Shown here in pieces: positions 8,085-17,155 of a stretch of DNA of 35,771 nt (within the stretch, counting starts at the first letter, position 1; each line of letters begins with the position of its first letter). A model generated the notes under the pieces. It did not search any database. It worked only from the letters and a program-made list of their open reading frames with translations, and had not been told where the DNA came from. Source of the DNA: SIG598 sp045538015 (GTDB taxonomy: Bacteria; Bacillota; Clostridia; Oscillospirales; Acutalibacteraceae); the NCBI GenBank assembly GCA_045538015.1, contig JAZSQO010000082.1, positions 1 through 35,771 of the forward strand, given 5' to 3'. The position numbers and the translations under genes are program-made.

Positions 8085-9118
8085 CAGTTGTTTCCTCCCA
8101 TCATGGCGACGAATTTCTCCAGCAGAGCCTTATCCGGGCCGAATTGGACCGAGAAGGCCTTTTTGCCGGGATATTCCATTCCCTCGCAGGTGTTGTCGTT
8201 GATATTAATGTGGGTCACGGTGCCCTTGATGCTTTCGGCATCAACAGCATAGCCGTGATTCTGGTCGGTGATAAGTATTTTGCCCGAGGCCATATCCCTG
8301 ACCGGCTGGTTGGAACCGCGGTGGCCGAACTTCAGCTTTTCTCTGCGGCCGCCCATGGCAAGAGCCAGCATCTGGTGACCGAGACCAAAACCAAAGACGG
8401 GCAGCTTTCCGGCCAACTGGGCTATCAGCTCGATCTGTTCGGTGTTCTCGGCGGGATCGCCGGGGCCGTCGGTCAGCACCACTCCGTCGGGAGCGGCGGA
8501 AAGGATATCCTGCGCCGAAACGCCGTAGGGCAGTACTTTTACCTGACAGCCCATGGAGCACAGTCCGGGAACAACACCCATGGCGCAGCCGTAATCCAGC
8601 ACTGCCACGCTGTATTTTCCCTCGCCCTCGGCGGGATAGATGTCGGAGGTAGTGGAAGCGGTGGCGCTCACTGCGTCCTTCACGGCAAAAGCAGCCAGAG
8701 CCGACAGATCAACCTCCGGAGTGGAGCTGATGCAGGCGGGCATGACGCCCTCCTCGCGGATGATCTGGGTTATCTCTCTGGTATCAACACCGCAAAGCCC
8801 AGGGACGCCCTGAGCTTTGAGGTAGCTGTCAAGATCACCGGCACAGCGGAAGTTGGAGGGAGCGTCGCACCAGTCGCGCACCACATAACCGGCGGCGCGG
8901 CAGATGTCGTTGTTCATGTCTCCTACCCAGCCGTAGTTGCCGATGAGCGGGAAGGTCTGCATGATGATCTGGCCGTAATAGCGGGCATCGGTGAGAGTTT
9001 CAACATAGGCTCCGGCGGTGGTGGTAAAAACCAGCTCGCCGGTGCTGTCGGTCTCGGCGCCGAAGCGCTCGCCCTCGAAAACACGGCCGTTGGCAAGTAT
9101 CAGATATGCCTTGCTCAT
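8084..9118 (-). CDS. carA: Carbamoyl-phosphate synthase small subunit with degenerate glutaminase site
   Basis: A 344-residue CarA from the ATG at 9118, which overlaps the argF stop as ATGA; an ATG 15 bases upstream lies inside argF and is less likely. The N-terminal CarA domain is clear (FPLIGNYG, GLCGVDTRE). The C-terminal class I amidotransferase domain keeps LTDGPGDP, LGHQ and DQNHGYAV, which hold glutamine in E. coli CarA. The nucleophile motif GICLGHQ reads GFGLGHQ, with Gly245 for Cys (GGT at 8384-8386). The QGHPEASPGPHD segment that supplies the catalytic His and Glu is shortened to QFGPD. All three catalytic residues are therefore missing. CarA normally releases ammonia from glutamine for CarB; this one should not. 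It probably stays as a structural or regulatory subunit of an ammonia-fed synthase (inference). Confidence 0.92.
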   Translation of the reverse strand: MSKAYLILANGRVFEGERFGAETDSTGELVFTTTAGAYVETLTDARYYGQIIMQTFPLIGNYGWVGDMNNDICRAAGYVVRDWCDAPSNFRCAGDLDSYLKAQGVPGLCGVDTREITQIIREEGVMPACISSTPEVDLSALAAFAVKDAVSATASTTSDIYPAEGEGKYSVAVLDYGCAMGVVPGLCSMGCQVKVLPYGVSAQDILSAAPDGVVLTDGPGDPAENTEQIELIAQLAGKLPVFGFGLGHQMLALAMGGRREKLKFGHRGSNQPVRDMASGKILITDQNHGYAVDAESIKGTVTHININDNTCEGMEYPGKKAFSVQFGPDKALLEKFVAMMGGNN

Positions 9119-10017
9119 GCCATCACCATGCAAAGGACGGCCTTCTGGGCGTGGAGACGGTTCTCGGCCTCGTCAAAGATGTCGGCGGCATGGGCCTCAA
9201 GGACATCCTCGGCGATCTCCTCGCCTCTGTGGGCGGGCAGGCAGTGCATGACCATGGCGTCGGCCTTGGCCACTGCCATGACATCGCTGTTGATCTGGTA
9301 GCCGGCGAAGATCTTTTTGCGCTCGGCAGCCTCGCCCTCCTGACCCATGGAGGCCCACACGTCGGTGTAGAGCACGTCGGCGTCCTTGGCGGCGGCCAGC
9401 ACATCGGTGGTGCACTCAAAGTCGCCGGTCTCGGCGGCCCACTTCATGATGTCGGCGTCCGGCTCGTAGCCCTTGGGGCAGGCGATGGAAACGGCCATGC
9501 CCATCTTGATGCCGCCCACGATGAGGGAGTTTGCCATGTTGTTGCCGTCGCCGATGTAGCACAGCTTGTTTCCGGCGATGACGCCCTTGTATTCGCGGAT
9601 GGTCATCAGGTCGGCCAGAACCTGGCAGGGATGGCAGTAGTCGGTCAGGCCGTTGATGATGGGAATGGAGCCGTACTTGGCAAGATCCTCAACCTCAGAC
9701 TGCTTGTAGGTGCGGATCATGATGCCGTCAAGATATCTGGAAAGAACGCGGGCGGTGTCCTGCACCGGCTCGCCGCGGCCGATCTGAAGATCGTTGGAGC
9801 TGAGGAACAGAGCGGTGCCGCCCAGATCGTACATACCGGCTTCAAAGGAAACACGGGTTCTGGTGGAGGACTTCTGGAAGATCATGCCCAGCTTCTTGCC
9901 CTTGAGGCGGTGATGCTCGATACCGTTTTTGGCCTCGTACTTGAGCTGGTCGGCAAGGTTGAGTATTTCGGTGATTTCCTCGGTGGTAAGATCGGAAAGC
10001 TTCAGAAGATGATTCAT
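9115..10017 (-). CDS. argF: Ornithine carbamoyltransferase
   Basis: A 300-residue enzyme that joins carbamoyl phosphate and ornithine to give citrulline. The carbamoyl-phosphate loop SSTRTR, the DYCHPCQVLAD segment and the ornithine-site HCLPAHRGEE are all present, so it should be active. Length is normal for the family. It overlaps argD upstream and carA downstream by 4 bases each (ATGA), which indicates translational coupling. Being next to the carbamoyl-phosphate synthase, it points to anabolic use of the carbamoyl phosphate. Confidence 0.96.
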   Translation of the reverse strand: MNHLLKLSDLTTEEITEILNLADQLKYEAKNGIEHHRLKGKKLGMIFQKSSTRTRVSFEAGMYDLGGTALFLSSNDLQIGRGEPVQDTARVLSRYLDGIMIRTYKQSEVEDLAKYGSIPIINGLTDYCHPCQVLADLMTIREYKGVIAGNKLCYIGDGNNMANSLIVGGIKMGMAVSIACPKGYEPDADIMKWAAETGDFECTTDVLAAAKDADVLYTDVWASMGQEGEAAERKKIFAGYQINSDVMAVAKADAMVMHCLPAHRGEEIAEDVLEAHAADIFDEAENRLHAQKAVLCMVMA

Positions 10018-11177
10018 TTTGCGAGTTCCTCCTTGAGTATGTTAATGGCCTTTTTCAGGTCGTCCCATTCGATATTGAGGGGCGGGAGCAGCCGCACCTT
10101 GGTTTTGGCGCTGATGACCAGCACGCCCCGCTCCATGCAGCCGGCAATGACATCCTTTGCCGGACGGACGCTGTCGATGCCTATCATCAGACCCATGCCG
10201 CTGACCGAATTGACGCCCTCAGCGCCGGTCAGCTGGCCGAAGATGTATTCCGAACGCTCGCGGACTGCGGCGAGGAAGTCCTCGTCGAGGCGCTCCATAA
10301 CGCTGATGGCTCCGGCGCAGCACACGGGATTGCCGCCGAAGGTGGAGCCGTGGGAGCCGGGAGTGAGCACATCCTCCACCCGCTCTCCCAGCAGGCAGGC
10401 GCCGATGGGCAGTCCGCCTCCAAGGCCCTTGGCGGTGGAAACGATGTCGGGCACAAGGTCAAAGTTCATGTAGCCGTAGAGCTTGCCGGTGCGGCCGTTG
10501 CCGGTCTGCACCTCATCCACGATGATGAGCAGGCCGTTCTTTTCGGCGGCGGCCTTTACTTCCTCGATAAACTCAGGACGCAGGGCGTTTACTCCGCCCT
10601 CACCCTGCACGGTTTCGATCATGATCGCGCAGCAGGGATTCTCTTCGGCAAGGCGGGAAACATCGCCGTCAACAGTCGGGTCGGCGTACACAAAGCCCTC
10701 GGTAAAGGGGCCGAACTCGGTGTGGAAGGAATCCTGACCGGTGGCGGCAAGGGTGGTTATGGTGCGGCCGTGGAAGCTGTTTTTCAGGGTGATGATGACC
10801 GGGCGCTCACCGCCGTACTTCTGGAAGGACCAGCGGCGGGCGGCCTTGATGGCGCACTCGTTGGCCTCGGCTCCGGAATTGCCGAAGAAGACCTTTTTCA
10901 TGCCGGTGCGCTGACACAGAATCTTTGCCAGCTCGGCGCAGGGGCCGGTGTGGTAGAGGTTGGAGGTGTGCTGAACCTTATTCAGCTGGGCGGTGACCGC
11001 CGCAACCCATTCATCGTCGGATACACCGAAGGCGTTGGTGGCAATGCCGCTGCCAAGGTCGATGTATTCCTTGCCCTCGTCGTCGATCAGCTTCGCGCCC
11101 TTGCCGGACACAAAAGCAACGGGGAACCGGCCGTAGGTGTGAGCCACATACTGGCCGTCAAGTTCTTTAATGCTCAT
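10014..11177 (-). CDS. argD: Acetylornithine aminotransferase
   Basis: A 387-residue class III PLP-dependent aminotransferase that converts N-acetylglutamate semialdehyde to N-acetylornithine. Family motifs seen are FGNSGAEANECAIKAAR, the IVDEVQTGNGRTG metal/PLP segment and STAKGLGGGLPIG with the Schiff-base Lys at residue 250. The start has AAGGAG upstream. It is separated from argB by 143 bases, the largest gap in the operon. Other ornithine-type aminotransferases share these motifs; the neighbours decide for ArgD. Confidence 0.95.
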   Translation of the reverse strand: MSIKELDGQYVAHTYGRFPVAFVSGKGAKLIDDEGKEYIDLGSGIATNAFGVSDDEWVAAVTAQLNKVQHTSNLYHTGPCAELAKILCQRTGMKKVFFGNSGAEANECAIKAARRWSFQKYGGERPVIITLKNSFHGRTITTLAATGQDSFHTEFGPFTEGFVYADPTVDGDVSRLAEENPCCAIMIETVQGEGGVNALRPEFIEEVKAAAEKNGLLIIVDEVQTGNGRTGKLYGYMNFDLVPDIVSTAKGLGGGLPIGACLLGERVEDVLTPGSHGSTFGGNPVCCAGAISVMERLDEDFLAAVRERSEYIFGQLTGAEGVNSVSGMGLMIGIDSVRPAKDVIAGCMERGVLVISAKTKVRLLPPLNIEWDDLKKAINILKEELAK

Positions 11178-11260
11178 AATGTACTCCTTGCGCCGCTTTT
11201 CATTGTGTCAACCCGTGCGGCTTTACACTTCTTTTTGTGGTATTGACGGTGTTGGTGGTT

Positions 11261-11305
11261 AAAGAATAAAGAATGAAGAATAAATAATAGATAATAAATA
11301 TTTTA
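11261..11305. repeat. Short A/T-rich degenerate tandem repeat between argB and argD
   Basis: A run of near-copies of AAGAATA/AATAATA lies in the 143-base gap between argB and argD. The copies are short and degenerate. No complete promoter was found in the gap, although a lone TTGACA occurs near argD on the minus strand. Confidence 0.5.
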
Positions 11306-11320
11306 TACGAGCTTGCACTC

Positions 11321-12172
<852 letters not shown>

Positions 12173-12217
12173 TCCTTTTCTCTCCTAATAAATACTGTAT
12201 TTCAGAATAATATCAGA

Positions 12218-13495
12218 TCAGGTTCTGTAGTCGCCGTTGATCTTGACGTAATCGTAGGTCAGGTCGCAGCCCCATGCGGTGGCAGCGGCGTCGCCGTCAC
12301 GCAGAACTATGTCGATAACGATCTCGTCCTCGCTGAGCACGGTCTTGGCGATATCCTCGCTGAAGGGCACGCCGGCGCCGTTTCTGCACACGGTCACCTC
12401 GCCGCCCTTGGAGCGGAAGGTCACATCGATCTTTGTAACATCGGTATTGGCGCCGGAATAGCCGATGGCGCACAGCACTCTGCCCCAGTTGGCGTCGCAG
12501 CCGAACATGGCCGACTTGAGCAGCGGCGAGCAGATGACCGACTTGGCCACGGTCTTGGCATCGGCGACAGTAGCTCCGCCGGTGACCTTGGCTTCGATGA
12601 GCTTGGTGGCGCCCTCGCCGTCCTTGGCCATCATTCTGGTCAGATGCACGCACACAGCCCTGAGGGCGGCGCAGAAGGCGTCAAAGCCTTCGCCCTCGGC
12701 GGTGATCTCCTCGTTGCCCGCAAGACCGGAGGCCATGATGGCAAGAGTGTCGTTGGTGGAGGTGTCGCCGTCAACGGACAGCATATTGAAGCTGTCGTCC
12801 ACCACAGCGCGCAGAGCCTTGTCCAGCATTTCGGTGGTGATGGCGCAGTCGGTTGTCACAAAGGCGAGCATGGTGGCCATATTGGGATGGATCATTCCCG
12901 AGCCCTTGGTCATGGCGCCCACGGTGACGGTCTTACCGCCTATTTCAGTCTGCACGGCGCACTGCTTGCAGACGGTGTCGGTGGTCATAATGGCCTCGGC
13001 GGCCTTGGTGCCGTCGGCGGTCAGATTCTTTACAAGATAAGGAATGCCCTCGGCGATGGGCTCGATGGGCAGCACCTGACCGATAACGCCGGTGGAGGCC
13101 ACCAGCACCTCCTCGGCGCTGATGCCCAGAGCCTTGGCAGTCATGGCGCACATGGCTTCGGCCTTCTCCACGCCGTCGGCGTTGCAGGTGTTGGCGTTGC
13201 CGCTGTTGGCGATGACCGCTCTTATCTTACTCTTGGCAAGATGATCCTTGCACACCACGATAGGCGCGCCCTTCACCAGATTGCGGGTGAATACGGCGGC
13301 GGCGGTGCAGGGAACCTCGCAGAAGATCATGGCAAGGTCGGGCTTGTGATCTCTCTGGATGTTCTCGTTGGCCAGAATGGAGGCAGCGGTCACGGTGTTT
13401 GAGGGATATCCGGCTCTCTTGACGCCGCAGTAAACTCCCGAGGCGGTAAAGCCTTTGGCGGAGGCGACGCCGCCGGACATAATCTTTGCTTCCAT
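12218..13495 (-). CDS. argJ: Glutamate N-acetyltransferase / ornithine acetyltransferase
   Basis: A 425-residue ArgJ that moves the acetyl group from acetylornithine to glutamate, recycling it. The precursor cleaves itself before a Thr nucleophile; the site is visible as NMATMLAF with Thr208. Other family marks are VASTGVIGQVLP (oxyanion region), SGNANTCN and the C-terminal DYRT. A normal length and the absence of argE or argA here fit the cyclic pathway. Whether it also uses acetyl-CoA (bifunctional form) cannot be read from the sequence. Confidence 0.95.
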   Translation of the reverse strand: MEAKIMSGGVASAKGFTASGVYCGVKRAGYPSNTVTAASILANENIQRDHKPDLAMIFCEVPCTAAAVFTRNLVKGAPIVVCKDHLAKSKIRAVIANSGNANTCNADGVEKAEAMCAMTAKALGISAEEVLVASTGVIGQVLPIEPIAEGIPYLVKNLTADGTKAAEAIMTTDTVCKQCAVQTEIGGKTVTVGAMTKGSGMIHPNMATMLAFVTTDCAITTEMLDKALRAVVDDSFNMLSVDGDTSTNDTLAIMASGLAGNEEITAEGEGFDAFCAALRAVCVHLTRMMAKDGEGATKLIEAKVTGGATVADAKTVAKSVICSPLLKSAMFGCDANWGRVLCAIGYSGANTDVTKIDVTFRSKGGEVTVCRNGAGVPFSEDIAKTVLSEDEIVIDIVLRDGDAAATAWGCDLTYDYVKINGDYRT

Positions 13496-13544
13496 ATATG
13501 TACTCCTTTACGGGTGGTTATTGAATTTGATGAATCAGTATCGG

Positions 13545-13784
13545 TCACTGAGCGGCGGGGCCGCCGATGCAGCTTCCCACGGCCGACACCAGAAGGGTCA
13601 TCACCGCGAACACGGCCACCAGCGCCACGGCGGTGAGCACTGTGCGGATAATGGCCTGCTTATCGGGCTTGATCTCCTCGCCGGCGTTGCTTTCCATCTG
13701 TTCGCTTATCCGGTCGTTGTCCTCGGCGTAATCGGCGTAGGGCGACTGGACGGTAAACAGCTTTTTCTTTTCCTTTTCGCTCAT
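13545..13784 (-). CDS. Small single-pass membrane protein inside the arginine operon
   Basis: A 79-residue protein starting at the ATG at 13784, with GAGG 8 bases upstream (the frame could start 18 bases earlier inside argC). It has a charged N-terminal part rich in Lys, Glu and Asp, then one hydrophobic segment at about residues 50-72 (TVLTAVALVAVFAVMTLLV), ending in GSCIGGPAAQ. The topology suggests a cytoplasmic N-terminus. It sits 10 bases after the argC stop and 49 bases before argJ, so it is co-transcribed with the arginine genes. I do not recognise a family; an assembly or feedback partner of the pathway is only a guess. Confidence 0.75.
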   Translation of the reverse strand: MSEKEKKKLFTVQSPYADYAEDNDRISEQMESNAGEEIKPDKQAIIRTVLTAVALVAVFAVMTLLVSAVGSCIGGPAAQ

Positions 13785-13794
13785 GATCCGATCC

Positions 13795-14727
13795 TCACAC
13801 ATTCAGGCCGGAGGTCTCTTCCAGGCCGAGCATCAGATTCATGCACTGGACAGCGGCACCGGAGGCGCCCTTGCCCAGGTTGTCGAAGCGGGACATGAGC
13901 AGAATGCGGTCGGCCGAGCCGGTGACGGTGACTTCCATGGAATCAAGGCCGGTCATGGAGGCGGCGGAGATGAAGCCGTCGGGCGCGAACTGTGAAGGCT
14001 CGACATATTTCACAACGCCGCTGTTGTATACTGCCTTGTAAACCTCAGCGATCTTTTCGATATCTCCGTTGACCTGATCGGCAAAGAGCCCCACGGTGAC
14101 CATCATTCCGCTGTAGAAGTCGGACACGATGGGACAGAATACGGGAGCAGTGTCAAGACCGGTACGCACCGCCATCTCGGGCAGATGCTTGTGGGTCTGA
14201 CCCAGGCCGTACTGACGGGGAGCCTCATAATCGGCGGGGCGGTTCTCGTCACCGTAAGCGGCGATCATCTTTTTTCCGCCGCCGCTGTAGCCGGTCAGAG
14301 AATGGCAGTGGAGCTGAGCGTCGGTGTCGATGATTCCGGCGGCTACAAGGGGAGCTACCAGCGAAATGAAGCCGCTGGCGTGGCATCCGGGAACGGACAC
14401 GCGCTTTGCGTTAACAACGGCCTTGCGGTGGCCTTCCGAAAGCTCGGGGAAGCCGTAAGCCCATTCGGGCGAGGTCCGGTGAGCCGTGGAGGTGTCAATG
14501 ACCATAACATCCGGGTTCTCTATAAGACTGACCGCCTCGATGGCGGCGGCGTCGGGCAGGCACAGAAAAGCGATGTCGCAGCTGTTCAGAGCCTTGGCTC
14601 GGGCGTCTCTGTCCTTGCGCAGCTCCTCGGTGAGGGTAATGAGCTCAATGTCCGCACGCTGGCCGATGCGCTCGTAGATGCGCAGTCCGGTGGTGCCTTC
14701 CTTGCCGTCGATGAATACCTTGTACAT
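13795..14727 (-). CDS. argC: N-acetyl-gamma-glutamyl-phosphate reductase (short type)
   Basis: A 310-residue NADPH-dependent reductase that converts acetylglutamyl phosphate to the semialdehyde. VFIDGKEGTTGLRIYERI is the N-terminal cofactor loop and VSVPGCHASGF holds the catalytic Cys115. Its length and the early position of the Cys match the shorter class (ArgC type 2). It is the first gene of the arginine operon, with GAGG 8 bases before the ATG and a clear promoter upstream. Confidence 0.95.
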   Translation of the reverse strand: MYKVFIDGKEGTTGLRIYERIGQRADIELITLTEELRKDRDARAKALNSCDIAFLCLPDAAAIEAVSLIENPDVMVIDTSTAHRTSPEWAYGFPELSEGHRKAVVNAKRVSVPGCHASGFISLVAPLVAAGIIDTDAQLHCHSLTGYSGGGKKMIAAYGDENRPADYEAPRQYGLGQTHKHLPEMAVRTGLDTAPVFCPIVSDFYSGMMVTVGLFADQVNGDIEKIAEVYKAVYNSGVVKYVEPSQFAPDGFISAASMTGLDSMEVTVTGSADRILLMSRFDNLGKGASGAAVQCMNLMLGLEETSGLNV

Positions 14728-14753
14728 GATATTATCCTCGCATAGTAAATGTT

Positions 14754-14767
14754 TGTATAATTATGCG
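14754..14767 (-). promoter_or_regulatory. Candidate ArgR (ARG box) operator over the argC -10
   Basis: On the minus strand the site reads CGCATAATTATACA, a near-palindrome resembling ArgR/AhrC half-sites (TGCATAA/TTATGCA). It covers the -10 box of the argC promoter, so a bound repressor would block RNA polymerase. The family assignment rests on similarity and context only. Confidence 0.5.
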
Positions 14768-14788
14768 CTTATTTCATCGAAAAGTCAA
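14760..14788 (-). promoter_or_regulatory. Sigma-A-type promoter of the arginine operon
   Basis: On the minus strand, TTGACT (14788-14783), a 17-base spacer and CATAAT (14765-14760) precede argC, giving a leader of about 25-30 bases. Confidence 0.75.
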
Positions 14789-14908
14789 GGGCAAGTTAGG
14801 TACTTCCACGCCCAATTTTACCATATATAAGACGTTGATTATAGCAAAATACCACAAAACAGGCCGTTTTAGACTCCTCTGATAATTATACGGCATATGC
14901 AATGTTTA

Positions 14909-14923
14909 TGCATAAATTATGCA
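14909..14923. promoter_or_regulatory. Perfect palindrome in the argC-rnj gap, possible second ARG box
   Basis: TGCATAA-A-TTATGCA is a perfect 7-bp inverted repeat, about 145 bases upstream of the argC promoter -10. It resembles the site over that promoter. The 411-base gap between argC and rnj (14728-15138) also holds the two divergent promoters; no gene was seen in it. Confidence 0.4.
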
Positions 14924-15006
14924 GAATATTTCAGCGCGTCAAAGCGCCGCGCAATATTTCATACAATTTCCATCCCCACTCTTCCCCGTCTTTGGAACAA
15001 TACACA

Positions 15007-15035
15007 TTGACAGCCCAGCCATAAAAAGGTAAAAT
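15007..15035 (+). promoter_or_regulatory. Strong sigma-A-type promoter upstream of rnj
   Basis: Consensus TTGACA (15007-15012), a 17-base spacer and TAAAAT (15030-15035). This predicts a leader of about 95 bases before the rnj GTG start and probably drives the whole rnj-gdpP-rplI-dnaB block. Confidence 0.8.
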
Positions 15036-15056
15036 TATCATAACTATATATAAGGG

Positions 15057-15088
15057 ATAGTGTCGCCCTCGAAGGAAGACTATTTTTT
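15057..15088 (+). terminator. Weak terminator-like hairpin in the rnj leader
   Basis: ATAGT (15057-15061) can pair with ACTAT (15079-15083), with an inner CC/GG pair, and a run of six T follows. The stem is short, so it would be a weak attenuator at most. Autoregulation of RNase J through its leader is conceivable but unproven. Confidence 0.25.
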
Positions 15089-15138
15089 ATAACAACGATT
15101 ACATACAATATCACTAAATTGAAAGTTGAGGTTATTCC

Positions 15139-17079
15139 GTGCAGAACGAAGCATCAAACAGCAAAAAGCGAAGCACCGGCAAGCAGGGCAGCCGTTCTAA
15201 GACCGCCGGCAAAGCAAAGCCCGCGGCAAAAAAGCCCGCCAAAACCGCCAAGAGCAAGGCTCCCTCTCCCGCCAAGACCGACAGCAAGGCCGTAACCAAG
15301 GCTCCCGGCAGACAGACTGCCGCCGAGACTTCCGCCGCCGCGAAGAACACCTCCGGCAAGGCAAAAACCACCGCTCCCAGAGCCTCCGGCAAGGGCGGAC
15401 GCAAAAAGAAGGCCGCTGTTCCCATCCGTGTCACCTTCCTTGGCGGCCTGAACGAGATCGGCAAGAACATGACCATGTACGAATGCGGTGAGGACGCAGT
15501 TATTGTGGACTGCGGCATGGCCTTCCCCGACGACACCATGCTGGGCGTTGACATGGTCATTCCCGACATCACCTATCTTGCCCGGAACATCCACAAGGTC
15601 AGAGCCATCCTGCTCACCCACGGCCACGAGGATCACATCGGCGCCATTCCCTATGTGCTCAAGGAGTACAGCATTCCCATTTACGGCTCCCGGCTGGCTC
15701 TGGGACTGCTTGAAGGCAAGCTGAAGGAGCACAACATCCTCTCCTCTGCCGACCTTCATCCCGTCGACCCGGGCAGCACCGTTGACCTTGGCTGCTTCAG
15801 GGCAGAATTCATCAATGTCAACCACTCCATCCCCGACGCCATGGCCATCGCCCTGCACACTCCCGCCGGAGTCATCGTGCAGACCGGCGACTTCAAGATA
15901 GACATGACGCCCATCAGCGGCGACATCATCGATCTTGGACGCTTTGCCGAGTTGGGCAAAAAGGGCGTTCTGTGCCTGCTGTCCGACTCCACCAACGCCG
16001 AGCGCCCGGGCTACACCGCCAGCGAGCGCACCGTGGGCGCCTCCTTCAACACTCTGTTCCAGTCGGCCTCGGCCACGGGCAAGCGCATCATCATCGCCAC
16101 CTTTGCCTCCAACGTCCACCGCGTCCAGCAGATCATCGACTGCGCCGAGCGCTTCGGCCGCAAGGTGGCCGTCAGCGGACGGAGCATGATAAACACCGTG
16201 GCCATCGGTCAGGAAATGGGCTATCTGAGAGTGCCCGAGGGCATCCTTGTTGACATTTCCATGATAAATCGCTATCCCAAGGAGCAGATGGTGCTCATAA
16301 CCACCGGCAGTCAGGGCGAGCCCATGAGCGCCCTGAGCCGCATGGCCTTTGCCGACCACCGTCAGGTGTCCGTCGGCCCCGACGACTTCATCATCATCTC
16401 GGCCAATCCCATCCCCGGCAACGAAAAGACTGTGAGCAACGTTGTCAACGAGCTGCTGCGCCACGGCTGCGAGGTGGTCTACGAGAAGATGTACGATGTC
16501 CATGTCTCCGGCCACGCCTGTCAGGAGGAGCTGAAGATCATTCTGGGTCTGACCAAGCCCCAGTTCTTCATTCCCGTCCACGGCGAGCAGAAGCATCTGC
16601 AGAAGCACGCCGGTCTTGCCTCCCTCATGGGTATTCCCGACAGCAACATAATGATCGCCGATCTGGGCGATTCGGTGGAAATCAGCGCCGATGGCCTCCG
16701 ACTGGCCGAAAAGGTCACCGCCGGCCGCGTGCTGGTGGATGGTCTGGGCGTCGGTGATGTTGGAAGCGTAGTCCTGCGCGACCGCAAACATCTCGGTCAG
16801 GACGGTCTCATCATCGCCGTGGCCACCATCGACTCCAACGACGGCCATCTGGTCTCCGGCCCCTATGTGGTGTCCCGCGGCTTTGTCTATGTGCGTGACG
16901 CCGAGCCTATGATGGACGACGCCTGCGAGCTGGTGCGCGAGGTCATTGAGGAATGCGCCGAAAACGGCATCCGCGACTGGGCCGCCATCAAGAACCGCGT
17001 CCGGGACGAGCTTTCCCGCATGATGTACCAGAAGACCAAGCGCAGCCCCATGATCCTCCCCGTTATCATGGACATCTGA
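15139..17079 (+). CDS. rnj: Ribonuclease J with basic Lys/Ala-rich N-terminal extension
   Basis: A 646-residue metallo-beta-lactamase/beta-CASP nuclease, starting at GTG with GAGG 7 bases upstream. The zinc motif is HGHEDH at residues 161-166. Other conserved parts are VDCGMAFPDD, QTGDFKID, LLSDSTNAERPG and, near the end, the C-terminal domain (REVIEECAENGIRDW). RNase J matures and degrades RNA with 5'-exo and endo activity and replaces RNase E in Firmicutes. Before the catalytic core lie about 93 residues made mostly of Lys, Ala, Thr, Ser, Pro and Gly, much like a histone H1 tail. Classical RNase J starts almost at the core, so this tail is extra and likely disordered and RNA-binding (inference). 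gdpP follows. Confidence 0.95.
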   Translation: MQNEASNSKKRSTGKQGSRSKTAGKAKPAAKKPAKTAKSKAPSPAKTDSKAVTKAPGRQTAAETSAAAKNTSGKAKTTAPRASGKGGRKKKAAVPIRVTFLGGLNEIGKNMTMYECGEDAVIVDCGMAFPDDTMLGVDMVIPDITYLARNIHKVRAILLTHGHEDHIGAIPYVLKEYSIPIYGSRLALGLLEGKLKEHNILSSADLHPVDPGSTVDLGCFRAEFINVNHSIPDAMAIALHTPAGVIVQTGDFKIDMTPISGDIIDLGRFAELGKKGVLCLLSDSTNAERPGYTASERTVGASFNTLFQSASATGKRIIIATFASNVHRVQQIIDCAERFGRKVAVSGRSMINTVAIGQEMGYLRVPEGILVDISMINRYPKEQMVLITTGSQGEPMSALSRMAFADHRQVSVGPDDFIIISANPIPGNEKTVSNVVNELLRHGCEVVYEKMYDVHVSGHACQEELKIILGLTKPQFFIPVHGEQKHLQKHAGLASLMGIPDSNIMIADLGDSVEISADGLRLAEKVTAGRVLVDGLGVGDVGSVVLRDRKHLGQDGLIIAVATIDSNDGHLVSGPYVVSRGFVYVRDAEPMMDDACELVREVIEECAENGIRDWAAIKNRVRDELSRMMYQKTKRSPMILPVIMDI

Positions 17080-17099
17080 CCGCAGGATGATTTTCTTAC

Positions 17100-17123
17100 G
17101 GGCGGTGCATACCGCACCCGCCC
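17100..17123 (+). other. GC-rich hairpin between rnj and gdpP
   Basis: GGGCGGTGC (17100-17108) pairs with GCACCCGCCC (17114-17123), with one bulged base and a 5-base loop. No T-run follows. It may be an RNA processing or stability element between the two genes. Confidence 0.4.
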
Positions 17124-17155
17124 CGTGACGAATATCCGAAGGAGTACCCTTTTCT

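Noticed and set aside
8084..9118. carA as a decaying pseudogene
   Set aside because: The frame is intact, coupled to its neighbours by overlapping starts and stops, and other family motifs are conserved.
11206..11211. TTGACA on the minus strand before argD as a promoter
   Set aside because: No -10 box exists at 16-18 bases; the next bases are the argD ribosome site.
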